A stretch of 64,000 nt of DNA from Aquilaria yunnanensis (lineage: Eukaryota > Streptophyta > Magnoliopsida > Malvales > Thymelaeaceae), in assembly GCA_039654915.1 (NCBI GenBank), contig CM077593.1:80208501-80272500 (forward strand), read 5' to 3'. The translations under genes were made by a program, and so were the position numbers. The notes below the pieces were generated by a model. It had not been told where the DNA came from, searched no databases, and worked only from the letters and a program-made list of their open reading frames with translations. Of the stretch, positions 13,901-25,234 are shown piece after piece; within the stretch, counting starts at the first letter, position 1; every line of letters begins with the position of its first letter.

Positions 13901-16900
13901 TGGATTCAACTAAGAGCATTGACTATGACTAATATGCTTTGCAGCATTGTTGCTAGAAAGGAATGATGAAGTGGTTCAAACTGCAAAGGATATTATAAGC
14001 AGCATGAAAAGGGATTGGATGCAGGTCTGATTTAGTTGTAAGATTTGTATTGTGAATCTGTGTTGTGGATTATTTGCCTTCTGGCTATTATTCAGAAACC
14101 CAAATGCTCATATAAAATGGTTCAGAAACAAAACTGTTCTGATAAACTACGCTGATGTGTTTACAGACAGGGAGAAAACCAAGTGGTTTATGTGGTGCTG
14201 CACTGTATATATCTGTGCTTTCACATGGCCTGAAGTGTTCTAAATCAGATATTGTAAGTAAAAGCTATGCTCTAAATTTCTTGCTTATTCATTCTAAATA
14301 TTTGGGTTACGGTATCAAACTCTAAAATAGGGGTGTGAATGGATCCCTGACCAAACCTGCATCATGTAAGCTTCTTACTCATGTTTGTTAGTGGGGTGGC
14401 TACCTGGCGTGAAACATGTTCTATCCAAATTTTGCAGTTACGTGAGAATTTATATTCTATGTTAAAAAAAACAAGCTTTACATAACATAATTAAAATAAA
14501 AAAAAAAATAATCAGCAAAAAAACAAAAATCAGAGGAAAAGAAAAAGCATGCCAACTTTAGTTGTGTTCTATTGTAAAAACACGACAATCATAACTAAGA
14601 CAGGGAACAGCAAGTAACTAAGATGAGCAGCATAATTAGTTGTCTTAGTTATACCCTGTTGCTTACTTGAAGGTTATTTTTATTTATTGTCATGGTTATA
14701 CTGTTATTGCTCATTGTAGCCATATATGTTTTGTTGTTTTAGTAGGGTGTAGCTACACCTGACACACCATGGTTCTAGTGAAATTTAAAATGCACAAGCT
14801 GCAGGATCAGCAATGTAGCAACACAAATCCCCTTTCTTGCTTGCCATTTCCAATCGGCCATTGGCCTCTCATCTTACTAAAGTCAACTACCACCCTTTTG
14901 GCACTCTGAGTTTGCTGTCTTGGCTCTTTCTCACCTCTTTTGTTCTGATCCTACCTCCATATGCCTAACTCGGCTAAACCCTGTGATAGCTCTTAAACCT
15001 TGCTTCAAAGATAATCCATTTGAAAATTTTTCTTAGTCATTCTGTGATTGAAATATCTAATCCAGTGTTTAATAAGCAACAGTTTGCTATGCCCAATTGT
15101 CAAGGGTTTTGAAAAAAATTGTGAGGTATCAATTGATCCTAGCACATATACATGTACTGAAACAATTATAGGAAGACAACAAAATTGCTCATTTCATTGT
15201 TTGCCTATTATAAAAAAGTTAATGGAGCCCTCCTAACTTTTTATACAGCAACATGTACAACTTTGTCGTGATTTTGTAAAATATTTGTACCAAAAGTAAA
15301 GATTTCACATAAAAGTATTATCCATATAAAAATAGAGGTTATAGAAGGTGTATATATGTAAATTTGGAATTGGTAAGCTAACATTTTGTAAGTTAGCATT
15401 TACTCATATACCCAGGTTTAGTTTAAAAGATATACTAAACTGCTCTCTTGTCTTTGAAGTCAATAGTTTTTTCTCATTTCCACAACAATGAGATTTTGAT
15501 TTCTATTTTCTCCATGTGATTCTCAACCACCATTTCCAGTTTTCTGCAATTGAAGTTGTTCACTTTGAAATTATTCTTGATTGTTTTGTTCTGCTAATCA
15601 TATCATAGCTACACAGACGTTCTTTCCTCTCTTTTCTTGAATCTAATGGAATTCAGTTTAAAGGTTCACATGTGTTAGTGGTAAAATCACACAGGGTTAA
15701 TTCATGGGCTCAGTTGGCTTTATACTGCAGTAAGGTCTCTCCACTTGTTGCCATTTGGTTATGGGTTGATAGTTTAACACCACCCCTTCTATTGTAAGCA
15801 GGGGTGGTACTGAGCAGAACTGAGCTTAATCCCCTTGGGCTTGAGCTCGAGCTAAATGATCTTGGTATAACAAGCCTCGAGTTTGACTCGATAGATGTTC
15901 AGCCTCGATTTGAATGTTTGATAGGCTCGATACGCATTCAAATGGCTCGATGTGTGGGGCTTGGTTCGAGCTAGATAAGGCATGCTTGAGCTCGTTTTGA
16001 ACATCCTGTTAAATAGACAGTAGAAATCCTATAAGCTGGCTATCTCCACCCTAAACCAACAGAAGAAAGAACTATATCCCACAAATACAACAACTAAGTT
16101 CAAAATCTTTTGTACTAGGCATTTATTTGAATTTTCTTGTTATGCTCTTCTTCCAATCTTACATATTTGAGTATTCCACGTTTGTCAGATAAAGATTATG
16201 CATGTTTGTGAAGCAACACTGACGAAGCGGTTGACTGAATTTGAGAATACAGAATCAAGTAGCTTAACGGTATGTACAATGTCAGCAATGCTTGCACAAT
16301 CATTTTGTGTATGTGATCATTTTGCAACAACATTTTCTTTCTGGACCATGATTTGGTAACTAACTAGCAGTTTCTCACAATCTTGGCATCTTGATTCAGA
16401 ACCTTTTTACTGTAACACTTTCAGTTTTTTTGTTGTTGTGCTTCTCTAGAAAACGTTTTTGTCATATATGTATGCATATAGCTTTGCTTTTGTCGTAGTA
16501 CTCACAGAAGGCCAAAGTTTTTTTTGGGGGGGGGGGGGGGGGGGTGAGATCTGAATTTATGCCCTAGGTCTGACGGCCACCAAGCTAACCTTGTATCCTG
16601 TTTTATTTTAGTTTGAATCAGTTTTCTGGCTACTGTTTTCTTTTGCTTCCCTTGTTCAGCAACAGCTGCGTCGTCATGTTGACTAGCTACTTTTCTGAGT
16701 AGAGAAAATATTTGCTGTTGTCATTGCTGCTGTGTCATATGTAACTAATTTTAAGAAAAGGATTGTCTGTTGCCAAGTGTGATACAGATATTTTTGGTTT
16801 TTCATGTTTTGAATTGTCTGATGGACCTTTCCTCTCATATCCATGGATAATTTCTTAGAAGTTTGCTTCTTGTTTTGCCTCATCACCAGATTGAAGAGCT

Positions 16901-19900
16901 CAGGGAAAAGGAGAAAGAGCTTCAGAGTAATTTCGCAATGAAACCATTGAGTAATTCATTTAGAAACTCCCGCTTGACTGAGATACTTTGCGAACATAAG
17001 CAAGAAAAGCCTTATGCGTATGGACTCTGTGAAAGGTGTTATAGAAAGGTATTCTCTTCTGTTAGGTTTTGTTGTCCATTTTATCACTATTTTCAACACT
17101 TGGCATCAAATACTATGAATTTTCATTAAGATTTTATATTTTATGTGCTGGAGCAGTTCATGGAAGTATCAGGGGGGCTAGAGGGAGGTTCAGATCCTCC
17201 AGCCTTCCAATGTGCAGAGAAACAGCGACTAATGTCATTATCTTATGAGGAAAATGCTGGAGTAAGTCTTTATCGCTGGTTCTCTAGTGCTGAATGATAG
17301 CAATGCAGAATTATTTCACAAATACCATTTGTCACAATAAACTTATATCTTGAAAGGGCTGGTGTATATCTTTGGTTGCATCTTCATGATGGGGCATGTT
17401 GGTTACCAATACTTGTATTCTCAGTATGCTATTCAACCTCATTCATGAGAAGGATGAACTGTGTTGGTTTCTCAGATTGTTAGGGGCAGAATTTTGTAGG
17501 AGTTCAGAGAATTAAAAAAGAAGTCAAGATCACTTCCAGTCATGAATTCTCGTCATGCAGTTCAATGTTACATTGTTATTCCTAGGCATGTTGTTTTGTC
17601 TTGCTTTCTGATTAATGTTACCAATTATTTTTTCTCCTTCCTGCTGTGCCTCTGAAACAACCATATGACTCAAGAAGTTTGTGATTGTGTCATGCTAAAG
17701 CTTTTGCAAACGCGCACACACACACTCTGTACATCCCGTATTCTTTTGCTCTATTGCTCTTAAAATTTCTTATTATTTTTCTTTCTGACCTGTTCGTAGT
17801 TAAAGGAGGAATCTCATAAGCCATTTGGTTATGGGCATGAAAAACTAGAAGCCACTTGTAAGTGTCTACTTTAATGCTTCATGTAGTATTCAAGTGCAAT
17901 GTAATTTCTCCAGACAAATCAATAATTAGCATAATTTTTAATTCTTCTGAATTTTACGGGGATCCCAATGAGGAAGCAGCTACTGATGATTATTGTGCGA
18001 ATAAACCACTTGATGTGGATACTGAAGCTCATGAGGAATCTGGCAGCTTTTCTGATATTGATGATGCTGAGGTATTGAATGAAGTCTCAACTCTTTGCTC
18101 TTCTGTCCTGGTTTTATGCATAATAGCTTGGATACCAACAGTCTCAAGGTGTAATAAAATAGTTTTTTCTATGATGTAAAGTGTGCTGGTTAAAATGTCC
18201 TGTTTTTAGGTTGATGGTTATCTACATAACGAGAAAGAGGTGCAATACAGGACAATTATTTGGGAAGAAATGAACCGTGAATACCTTGAGGTAATATGAA
18301 TAATCATAGATGACTGTTGTGCCAGTTCTATGTGTATTTTGCATTGCTTCTATGTGTATTTCTAGTTTACGTTTTTTCACTTTTTCCTATGTAAGGCATA
18401 GTCTTCGTCAATTCCAAAATTTTTATTCCATACACCAGATCCATTTGGTAATGCTTTTTAAGATGAGAGAATAGTTAATTTATTTCCAAATTTTTGTTTC
18501 ATACACCAGATCCATTCAGTAGTGCTTTTTAACATGGAGCAACTTCGTGATTTTCACATTCTGTTTCTTTTTTAGTACTAGCTGATTGCATGTTTGTAGG
18601 AACAAGCTGCGAAGGAAGCAGCAGCCGCAGCAGCTAGGGATGCTGTGATGGCGCAGTATGATAATTGTCCTGAGGGCCTGCAAGCTGCAAAGGAGCTTGC
18701 TGCTACAGCAGCTGCTGCTGTGGCCAAATCTAGAAAGGTAACTTTACTATAACTTCACTATCAGGAATTATGTTCTGAATCATATGATCTTTAGTATTTA
18801 CTTCCTTGTACCACTTTATTTGACCTCTTTTGCTCTATTGGATGTACAAAAACGTGTTGCATAAAATAGCAAGAAGTTCTCTGTATGTCTTGTCTGGACT
18901 CGTACCTAATTAGTTAAATTTTCTGCTTAAGCCATTCTAAGAAAATGGTTGGATGTTTTAGATTTTGTAAGGGCCAGTTTATAGGTTTAGAGGTTAGCTT
19001 CCTTACATGATGCTTTGGAATGAGTTGACATTTGAATGCCATTGTTCTTCCCCTCAACCACCTGCGCGCACATGCAGAGACACTTTTTTGTTTTTTTGTT
19101 ATTTGGTTGGTAAAGTTTCCTTTATATGAATAGCTGAAGCTCATGAGCATGATTTCAGCTTTGAACCAAACATCTAAATGTGATTGCTTTGTGAACTGAA
19201 CTTGTTTCTTCTTTTAAATTCAATTTCTTTAAATACTTTGATAGAGTTTGTTTGGATTTCTTTTCTGTTTTTCTGACTGAACTACTAACTTCCTGTTGAG
19301 AAGGAAGAAATAGAATAATGCTAAATTGGGGTAAAACTTTGGTTGATAGTGTTGTTTTCTTAAATCCCTGAGGGCTTTAAAAGTATGGAGATGATGCTCC
19401 AGTGTTTTGCTCAGATTTTAGGCCTTAAGATTGATCTTAAGTGGCATTCGGGTTTCAAGTGTGTCAAATATTCAGTATCTGAAATGTTTACCTGCTCATA
19501 CTTTGTACATTCCAGAATTGCTAGACAAACCTTACCAAAGTTTTCTTATCTGTCTGACTGCCATGTACCCAGCTGAACCACATGTTTCAGACACTCCCTT
19601 GTTCTAGAAGTACATCTTCTCTCAATAAGAACTGGACAATGTTGGTACCAGGACAACTACTTTGCATAACTCACCATTTAAATTGCTTGTTTTAAAGTAC
19701 ATTATGCGAAAGCTTACACCTTTGTATCTCTTTCAACATTAGGCACTTCCCAACACAGCATCTTTCTCTCTTTGATTTTTGCTGTGCCTCTCTCTCCTCT
19801 TGAATCAATTCATTTTCATTGACAGCCTTTTTCTCCTACAAATTGTTACTACTATTTCTTTTTATTTTTTCTCTCCATAATTATTTCATTGCTCAGTTGG

Positions 19901-22900
19901 CCTAGTCTTGGGAGGAATTCATAGGGATAACTATAGTGCCTAAACTATAGAGCACTCTTCTATAGTTACTATAGAGCAATAGAGTATGATGTCAAAGTTA
20001 AGTAGATGACATTGGCCATAAGTCCACTTTCCTAAGCTATGATTTTAATTTAAGACACCCCAAGTTGGAGCATATAACCATAAGCACCAACTTATTGGCA
20101 ATGGATTTTGCTCGGGTGACTCACCCTTGGTGAATGGATCAGCAAATAAATACTCATGGAAGGCTTGGATAGCACCAAGTAAAAGCTGCTCACAAACAAA
20201 ATAACAGTCTACTATGCTTTAATGTGCTTGGTTGGCTAATGAAAGACTAGGTTAGATGCAATGTGAGTCTCAGCTTGATTGTTGCAGATCAATTATGCAA
20301 TGATTGAGTGTTGAAAACCAGGTTCCTTAAAAAGATGCTTGTCCATACTAGTTCAGTTATGCTTTATTCTTGGTCTTTGCATTTAATCATGCCATAGTTT
20401 TCCCCTTGCTTCCCCGGAGACACCATGTTCTGTGTACAAACACACAATTAGTGGACCAACAGTTGCAAGAGCCAGACCAATTTCCATCAGTATATCCTTG
20501 AATAATGGTATGACCTTGGTTCCTCTGTACCCAACCTGTCCGTGTGCTCCTGTAACTCGGACTACGAATAATGGCACACTCATGACTTGTGTGAGGAGAC
20601 TCCGTAAATGAGCTGACCACACTGGTTATAGTTTGGACATCTAGATACTCCTTTGGTGGCTTTAAGTCTCGCATTAGGACCCATCAAGCTATAATTGTGC
20701 TTAACTTGTGGAAGATCAGTTTCTTCCACAAAAATGATAGTAAATCTTTTCTCCAAGGAAGACACTTTCCTTCTTTCAACCTTCCCACTTCAATCGCAAG
20801 AAATATTTCAGAGGATCATGATCTGTTTTTGGATTTGTTTGTAGAAAAGGCCAATTCCATTTTCTATAATAACAATATCATCCACGTAAACAATCAAAAG
20901 AAATGAACCAGAACTAGACTGACAGAGTGAGTGTGAAACCGCTGTGGAATTGAGGGCCACATTTTTTAGGACCAAAGTCCATGACTAACTAAATTGATCA
21001 ACCAAGGTCATGGAGAAATTTCAAACCGCACAATGGATTTTTCAATTGGTACAACTAGCCTCTCTCCACTAGAGTAACAAATCCAGGTGGTTGCTCCATT
21101 CCATATAGATGGTCTCCTCCAATTTGCGATTTAAGGAATGCACTTTTTTATGCCAAGTTGATGAAATAGCCAACGGGATGTTGCTTCTTAAGGGAGAAAC
21201 AATCAAATTGTAAACTTACCAGTAATAAAAAGAGCTTTTGAACATCAATAGAACCATTGAAGGACTTTTGAGAGTATAAAACTATTGACATCTTAGAAGA
21301 CTGACCTTTTGGGAGAGACATCAACCCCCAGGTGACATTGCAACATACAGTAAACATCTCCATTTCTGATCCTGAAAGATGGTCAATGTTTCTAAATATT
21401 TCTAATTATTAAAGGTACAATTAACTACCTAGCTTTGAGAGAGATGTAGGAATCACTACCGTTTATATAAACTAGATCCCTTTTAGTTTTTCTTGTTTGA
21501 CAAATGCATTTTTCAGTTTGTTTCTGTTTGTCTTGATGAAGTTATTGCTTGTATATTTTTCATTTGAATCTTAAACTATTTTGTAAAGGGTTTCCATGAA
21601 AAGTCTGGAATCTAAGGTTTGTTTTTGGAAATAGCTTTTTTCCCTACATTAATCAATGTTCCATTTCCTCTTATGTTCAGGAAAGGCAACAAAAACGAGT
21701 TGCTGAAGGAATAAATTCTCCTGCTCAGACTGCTGCAGAGGCAACTCGAAGGATGCTCACAAGGAAGGTAATATGAAAAGGACATTTTTCCTCAACCCTT
21801 GTTCAATACTTGTGAACTGTAAGAATTTTGTCCTAAAAATATGGTTCATGTGGTGTTCCAACAATTTGACATGAGATTTTTTTATGTTTTCGTAGATACT
21901 CATGACTCAATTGATGTTTGGTAGTGGCTTATGTAAACTGAACCAGAATGGGGAGCATTCCATCTCTAATGACAATTGGTTTCTTTTTCTTAGCGGCAGG
22001 TCTTATGTTGATTAGTGATACTAGTCTTTCTGGAAATGGATGATAGGTTGTAAACAATAGAGCAGAGAGAAGCATAGCAATCATGGTTGAGAATCAAGGA
22101 AGATAAGCCTCCCTATTGGAACCTAAGGGCTATCTATGTATATGTGTTGGGGTTTTCTACCTTTCTATATGCTTGTTAGGGCTCCTTATTGAGTTTAAAG
22201 ATGTTTCCTGAGTGATGGTTGCTTTTTTTTATATCTGTCTTTGTTTATGGTCAGTTTTCTTTTCTAATTTGCTTTTTTTTGGGTTACATGGGTTGGTACG
22301 CCTTGATCTCTTATTAAAAGAAAATATGAAAGCCTCATAAAGGGCAGAGCTGTGTGCTTTATAACACTTTTTCTAAATAAATACACATTGCGTTTTCAAA
22401 TTTAGGTAATTGTCTGATCAGATTAGGCTTGGTATGAGCTCTGCTGCACTGCAGTTACCGGAAAAATTGCTTAAGAGATTAAACAGAAGCGTAAAGTTCC
22501 TCAAAAGCACTTGAACAATTTGACTACTAATGTCATTGGTCTTCTGTTTTCTGGCCATCAAGCTCTCTCTTATTATGTGTTGGATCATTTGTCTCGAGTA
22601 TGGTAGCCACGTGATGACCATGAAAGAATGTACACTAGTTGAAATAAGATGTTTATGCTAATGGTGATAAGAAAAGTGATTGATTTTGTCAAAAGAAAAA
22701 AATATGGTGCCGTTAATAAAAATTAAATCAAATCGAAATGTGTTGACATATGAATTGCAAACCTTATATTCAATTATTTCTACGGTTACTTTCTAATAAA
22801 GAGGTCAAAACCAGAGTTAACTGTGTCTAATATTGATAACGGCTGTAGAAGACAAGCGGAAATAATTTTGAAGCCACCTACCCATTAGGGAAAGAGAAAG

Positions 22901-23699
22901 GATCTCGATGTGGATTTTTCTAGATTTAGAGAAAGCATATGATAGGGTGCCTAAACAAGTACATGTACTGTTGATACATTTTTCTTTCTACTCTAAGTTA
23001 CTGATAGTTAATTATACGAAAATGAAGTATATGATGTGTTGAGGGCTAGCTATCGTGATACCTGTGGTAAAAGTTTGAGCTTGAAGTAGGAGAAGCAGAA
23101 ACAATGAAATCATTTTGATAGCAGAGTTACCAGATCATTAACTCTAACAATTGATTTGATATTGGGGTCAGTATGTTAATATTGCAATCGTACCTGTTAC
23201 AAGTTTGTCGCTGACATACAGAATTGGTTATTTGAATAGTTCACTGCCTATTTTATTGATATGTGTCAGCATGTTCCCTTTTCAGGGATTCAGCTCAAAA
23301 ATAAATTATGAAGCACTGGAGAAGCTGTTTGATGAATCAGTATGTGTGCATCACATTGCTATCCTAGTTGTATCTACTTTGCTCTACTCTCTCTTGCTTT
23401 CTCGCTTCCTTTGAGACGTAGCTTTTTGTTTATATCTTCATTGTTGTTGTTCGTGGCTGTTACAGGTGGGGCAAGACAAAGTGAAGAAAAGACGGACAGA
23501 GTCAGAACTTCATACGGATGGAATCGCCGACACCATCACGGAAGATCATGACATCGGGGACAGATCTGAAACTGATGATGTGCAGCAGAAAGATAATAAT
23601 GTGGATGAGGAATGGGTACAAGAATCATTTGTAGATGACTTCGACAATGTAGATGAAGCATATGAATATGGTGAGGGCTATGATTATGATGGCCTCTAA
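7916..23699 (+). CDS. BRF1: BRF1, TFIIIB subunit of RNA polymerase III, 19 exons, 605 aa
   Basis: BRF1 is the TFIIB-related subunit of TFIIIB. It bridges TBP and RNA polymerase III at tRNA and 5S genes in the nucleus. Exons by splice sites and unbroken frame: 7916-7977, 8091-8172, 9610-9682, 11583-11671, 11746-11822, 12233-12289, 13660-13781, 13945-14024, 14167-14253, 16189-16269, 16890-17048, 17157-17261, 17800-17857, 17980-18071, 18210-18290, 18600-18737, 21681-21767, 23286-23339, 23466-23699. Residues 1-27 form a zinc ribbon (CxxC at 4/7 and 23/26). Two cyclin-like repeats follow, with KGRRTELVEAACLYLACR (about residue 110) and GRKPSGLCGAALYIS (about 215). The BRF1-specific TBP-binding block starts at VDGYLHNEKEVQYRTIIWEE (about 409). 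An Ala-rich helix and an acidic tail end the protein. Introns are GT-AG and exon phases match throughout. The exon 14 acceptor is the least certain (17977 is an alternative). Length and domain order fit an intact gene. Confidence 0.95.
9880..10015 (+). repeat. tRNA-derived SINE-like repeat in a BRF1 intron
   Basis: A box A-like stretch (GGCTTAGGATTAGTCGTTAA, 9909-9928) is followed by a clear box B, GGTTCAAATTCCC at 9956-9968, with spacing typical of tRNA-derived SINEs. The ends are not resolved and no poly-A tail is obvious, so it is probably a relic. Confidence 0.5.
10875..11330 (+). mobile_element. Tandem TRIM/SMART-like LTR cluster (three LTR copies)
   Basis: Three related units of roughly 110 bp each contain GACAATAAAAGGGGTTAGTC (or a close variant) and GGGGCCTATCTACTCATTG. 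They sit near 10890-11001, 11092-11195 and 11216-11326. The first ends in CA at 11001 and is followed directly by TGGTATTAGAG (11002-11012), a near match to the initiator tRNA-Met primer binding site used by TRIM elements. Only ~90 bp separate it from the second unit, whose start is preceded by a short G/A-rich stretch (ATGAGGGTG). This looks like a minimal LTR element with shared LTRs; no protein is encoded. Confidence 0.6.
12985..13310 (+). repeat. Two diverged TRIM-LTR-like fragments
   Basis: The stretches 12985-13085 and 13190-13305 repeat the pattern of the LTR units at 10.9-11.3 kb: CACATGGTTAAGTCAAAGG, a TTTAT run, then a short spacer and ATTGGCCATTGG. They lie in the intron between BRF1 exons 6 and 7 and are solo or broken copies. 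Confidence 0.45.
15664..15785 (+). repeat. TRIM-LTR-like solo fragment
   Basis: Same word order as the other copies: TCACATG, then GGGTTAATTCA, GGCTTTATA, CTCTCCACTTGTTG and GGTTGATAGTTTAACA. It lies in the intron between BRF1 exons 9 and 10. Confidence 0.45.
15795..16020. repeat. GAGCTCGAG-rich degenerate repeat
   Basis: The segment opens with GCAGGGGTGGTACTGAG and then repeats GCTCGAG / CTCGAT words many times. Its left end resembles the CAGGGGTG termini of hAT-like MITEs, but I could not find the matching right end, so only the internal repetition is supported. Confidence 0.35.
16524..16544. repeat. Poly-G run after poly-T
   Basis: An uninterrupted run of about 20 G follows a short T run inside a BRF1 intron. 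Its length in the assembly should be treated with caution because such runs are error-prone. Confidence 0.7.
19920..21400 (-). pseudogene. Ty1/copia RT-RNase H fragment, antisense in BRF1
   Basis: On the minus strand, broken copia-type reverse transcriptase can be read. MEQPPGFV lies near 21085, the catalytic YVDD motif is encoded at 20877-20888 within LLIVYVDDIVII, and GYTDGNWSGS and a HIASN-like RNase H end follow near 20480 and 20250. The frame changes several times and stops are present, so it is dead. It lies wholly in the 2.9-kb intron between BRF1 exons 16 and 17 and is opposite to the host gene. LTRs were not identified; the limits are approximate. Confidence 0.75.
22890..22965 (+). 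pseudogene. LINE reverse transcriptase relic
   Basis: One frame reads WIFLDLEKAYDRVPKQ at about 22912-22960, the conserved RT block containing the first catalytic Asp of plant L1-type LINEs. No longer frame surrounds it. It sits in the intron between BRF1 exons 17 and 18 and is a short remnant. Confidence 0.65.
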
Positions 23700-24211
23700 T
23701 TAGTAGCTCTCACAAGCAACTGTTATTTCTGATGGGGCCTTCCAAAAGGTGAGCTGAAATTTTCACAGGAGCGGAAAACCAAATTGATTCAACCTTCTTA
23801 TTCGATGTTGCTAATTCCACCCGTGGTTCTCATTCTTTACTTCCCATAGCGCCATTCTTGTAGCCCAAGAAATTGAACTTAGGGCAATGGATAAAACCCT
23901 CCATTGATTAGGTGAAGTTGTAGCCTTAGCGTCGCGCTGGGAGGAGCGGACCTTTGTAAAGAGAAGTGCCTCTTTCCCCGCAGATTATGTTATACGCGTA
24001 GATGTTTGAGTGTTGTCTTGCTTTTAGGGATGTTCAGGATCTTCTACAAAACTACGGAATTTGCTACACTGAGAATCTGGTTATGTTACATGGAAAAAAC
24101 ATTGTTTTGCGATCGGCAATTCGATAAAACCTTTTTCTAAATCCTTTTTCAAAGGTTTGTTACCAAGTTCGAAGTCTGGACTCTGACTCTGGTCTTGATT
24201 CAGCACAGAAA
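23700..24211 (+). other. BRF1 3' flank and probable 3' UTR
   Basis: This is the 512 bp from the BRF1 stop codon to the target duplication of the Tat retrotransposon. No coding sequence is seen. The 3' UTR should lie here, but I found no unambiguous poly(A) signal. Confidence 0.4.
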
Positions 24212-24216
24212 AATGG
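24212..24216. repeat. Left target site duplication AATGG
   Basis: AATGG immediately precedes the 5' LTR and is repeated exactly at 35266-35270 after the 3' LTR. A 5-bp duplication is the normal Ty3/gypsy integration footprint and fixes both element ends. Confidence 0.9.
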
Positions 24217-25065
24217 TGATAGCCAAAGGGCTATTACCCTTCAAACTCTCAAGCTCAGACGAGCATCACCCTCGGAGAAAATGAGCACCAACCTTGAAAA
24301 GAAGGTCCGCAGTCCTTGACAATCTAATTTCGGTAATCCATCATCACCCTCTGGGAATGGCAAGACTGGCCTCGGAGTATAGTGCGCTACTACCCTCGGT
24401 AAGATGACCTGGCTAACTTCGGGAAAAATAGACTTACCATCCTCGGTAGGGGAAGACAACCTCCAAAGGGGATCCTTTGTGCTGAAGGGCGTTTCGAATG
24501 ATCGAGGCAACCTCGGCAAAAAGTTTTCATATCTCGAAGAGGTCTTTTTATCCTGAAGGGGTCTCTTTCACCAAAGGGGTCCTGTCGACAACAAAAACGG
24601 TTAAGGAGCATATGACACAGAAACCTCACACACGCCCCTAACACACAGGCTTCCCACGGCCCTGACTTCTGGCCAGAATGGCCTACGACCAGCTGGAGAT
24701 CCCCATCCCCGAAGGTACGAACCGCATCTGGCCGAGCACGTGTTATGATCTGAGCGGGCTGTGTCAAACGGACTTCTCCCAATGCCCTCCTATAAATACT
24801 TAGGGAACGACCTTGGTAAGGGAACATGCTGAACTCTTGAGAGAATTCTGCCCTTTACTCTTCAATCATTACTCCTTACTTGCCAAATACTAATTTGGGC
24901 GTCAGAGGCTCCTTCCCCAGAAACACACTCTGGGAACCTCCTAACCCCTGTTCTTTTGAGCGTTTCAGGCAATCTCATGCCGGAAGTCTCCTCTAACAGC
25001 ATCTCCATACCAGCAGTCCCTCTCAAGCCTACCATTTCGTACAACGAAGATGTTGCCGGGCATCA
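24217..25065 (+). repeat. 5' LTR (849 bp)
   Basis: It starts TGATAGCCAAAGG and ends GCCGGGCATCA. It is directly repeated at 34418-35265 with scattered substitutions and small indels. It carries a promoter TATA box at 24791. Confidence 0.95.
24791..24797 (+). promoter_or_regulatory. LTR TATA box
   Basis: TATAAAT follows AATGCCCTCC and is conserved at 34991 in the 3' LTR, so both LTRs could initiate rightward transcription. The copy in the 3' LTR would read into the flank at 35.3 kb. Confidence 0.7.
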
Positions 25066-25067
25066 TT

Positions 25068-25085
25068 TGGCGCCGTCTGTGGGAA
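25068..25085 (+). other. Primer binding site
   Basis: TGGCGCCGTCTGTGGGAA begins two bases after the LTR end. It is the usual plus-strand primer binding sequence of Tat-type plant elements and marks where the tRNA primer starts minus-strand synthesis. Confidence 0.85.
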
Positions 25086-25234
25086 CTCACCCCCAGGTTG
25101 CCGTCGTTGAAACCCGATGTTCTAAGGACAAGGGACTCCCGAAGTCTCTATCCGCGTCGAAAACTGAACCGGCGACCAAACAACCCGTCGTAGGGACTTC
25201 CTTGCCTGAGGAGGAATGTCCTCTAACGATCACA

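Noticed and set aside
24241..24827. Long minus-strand open frames in the 5' LTR
   Set aside because: They repeat in the 3' LTR in altered form, match no protein family and lie in LTR control sequence; chance frames.
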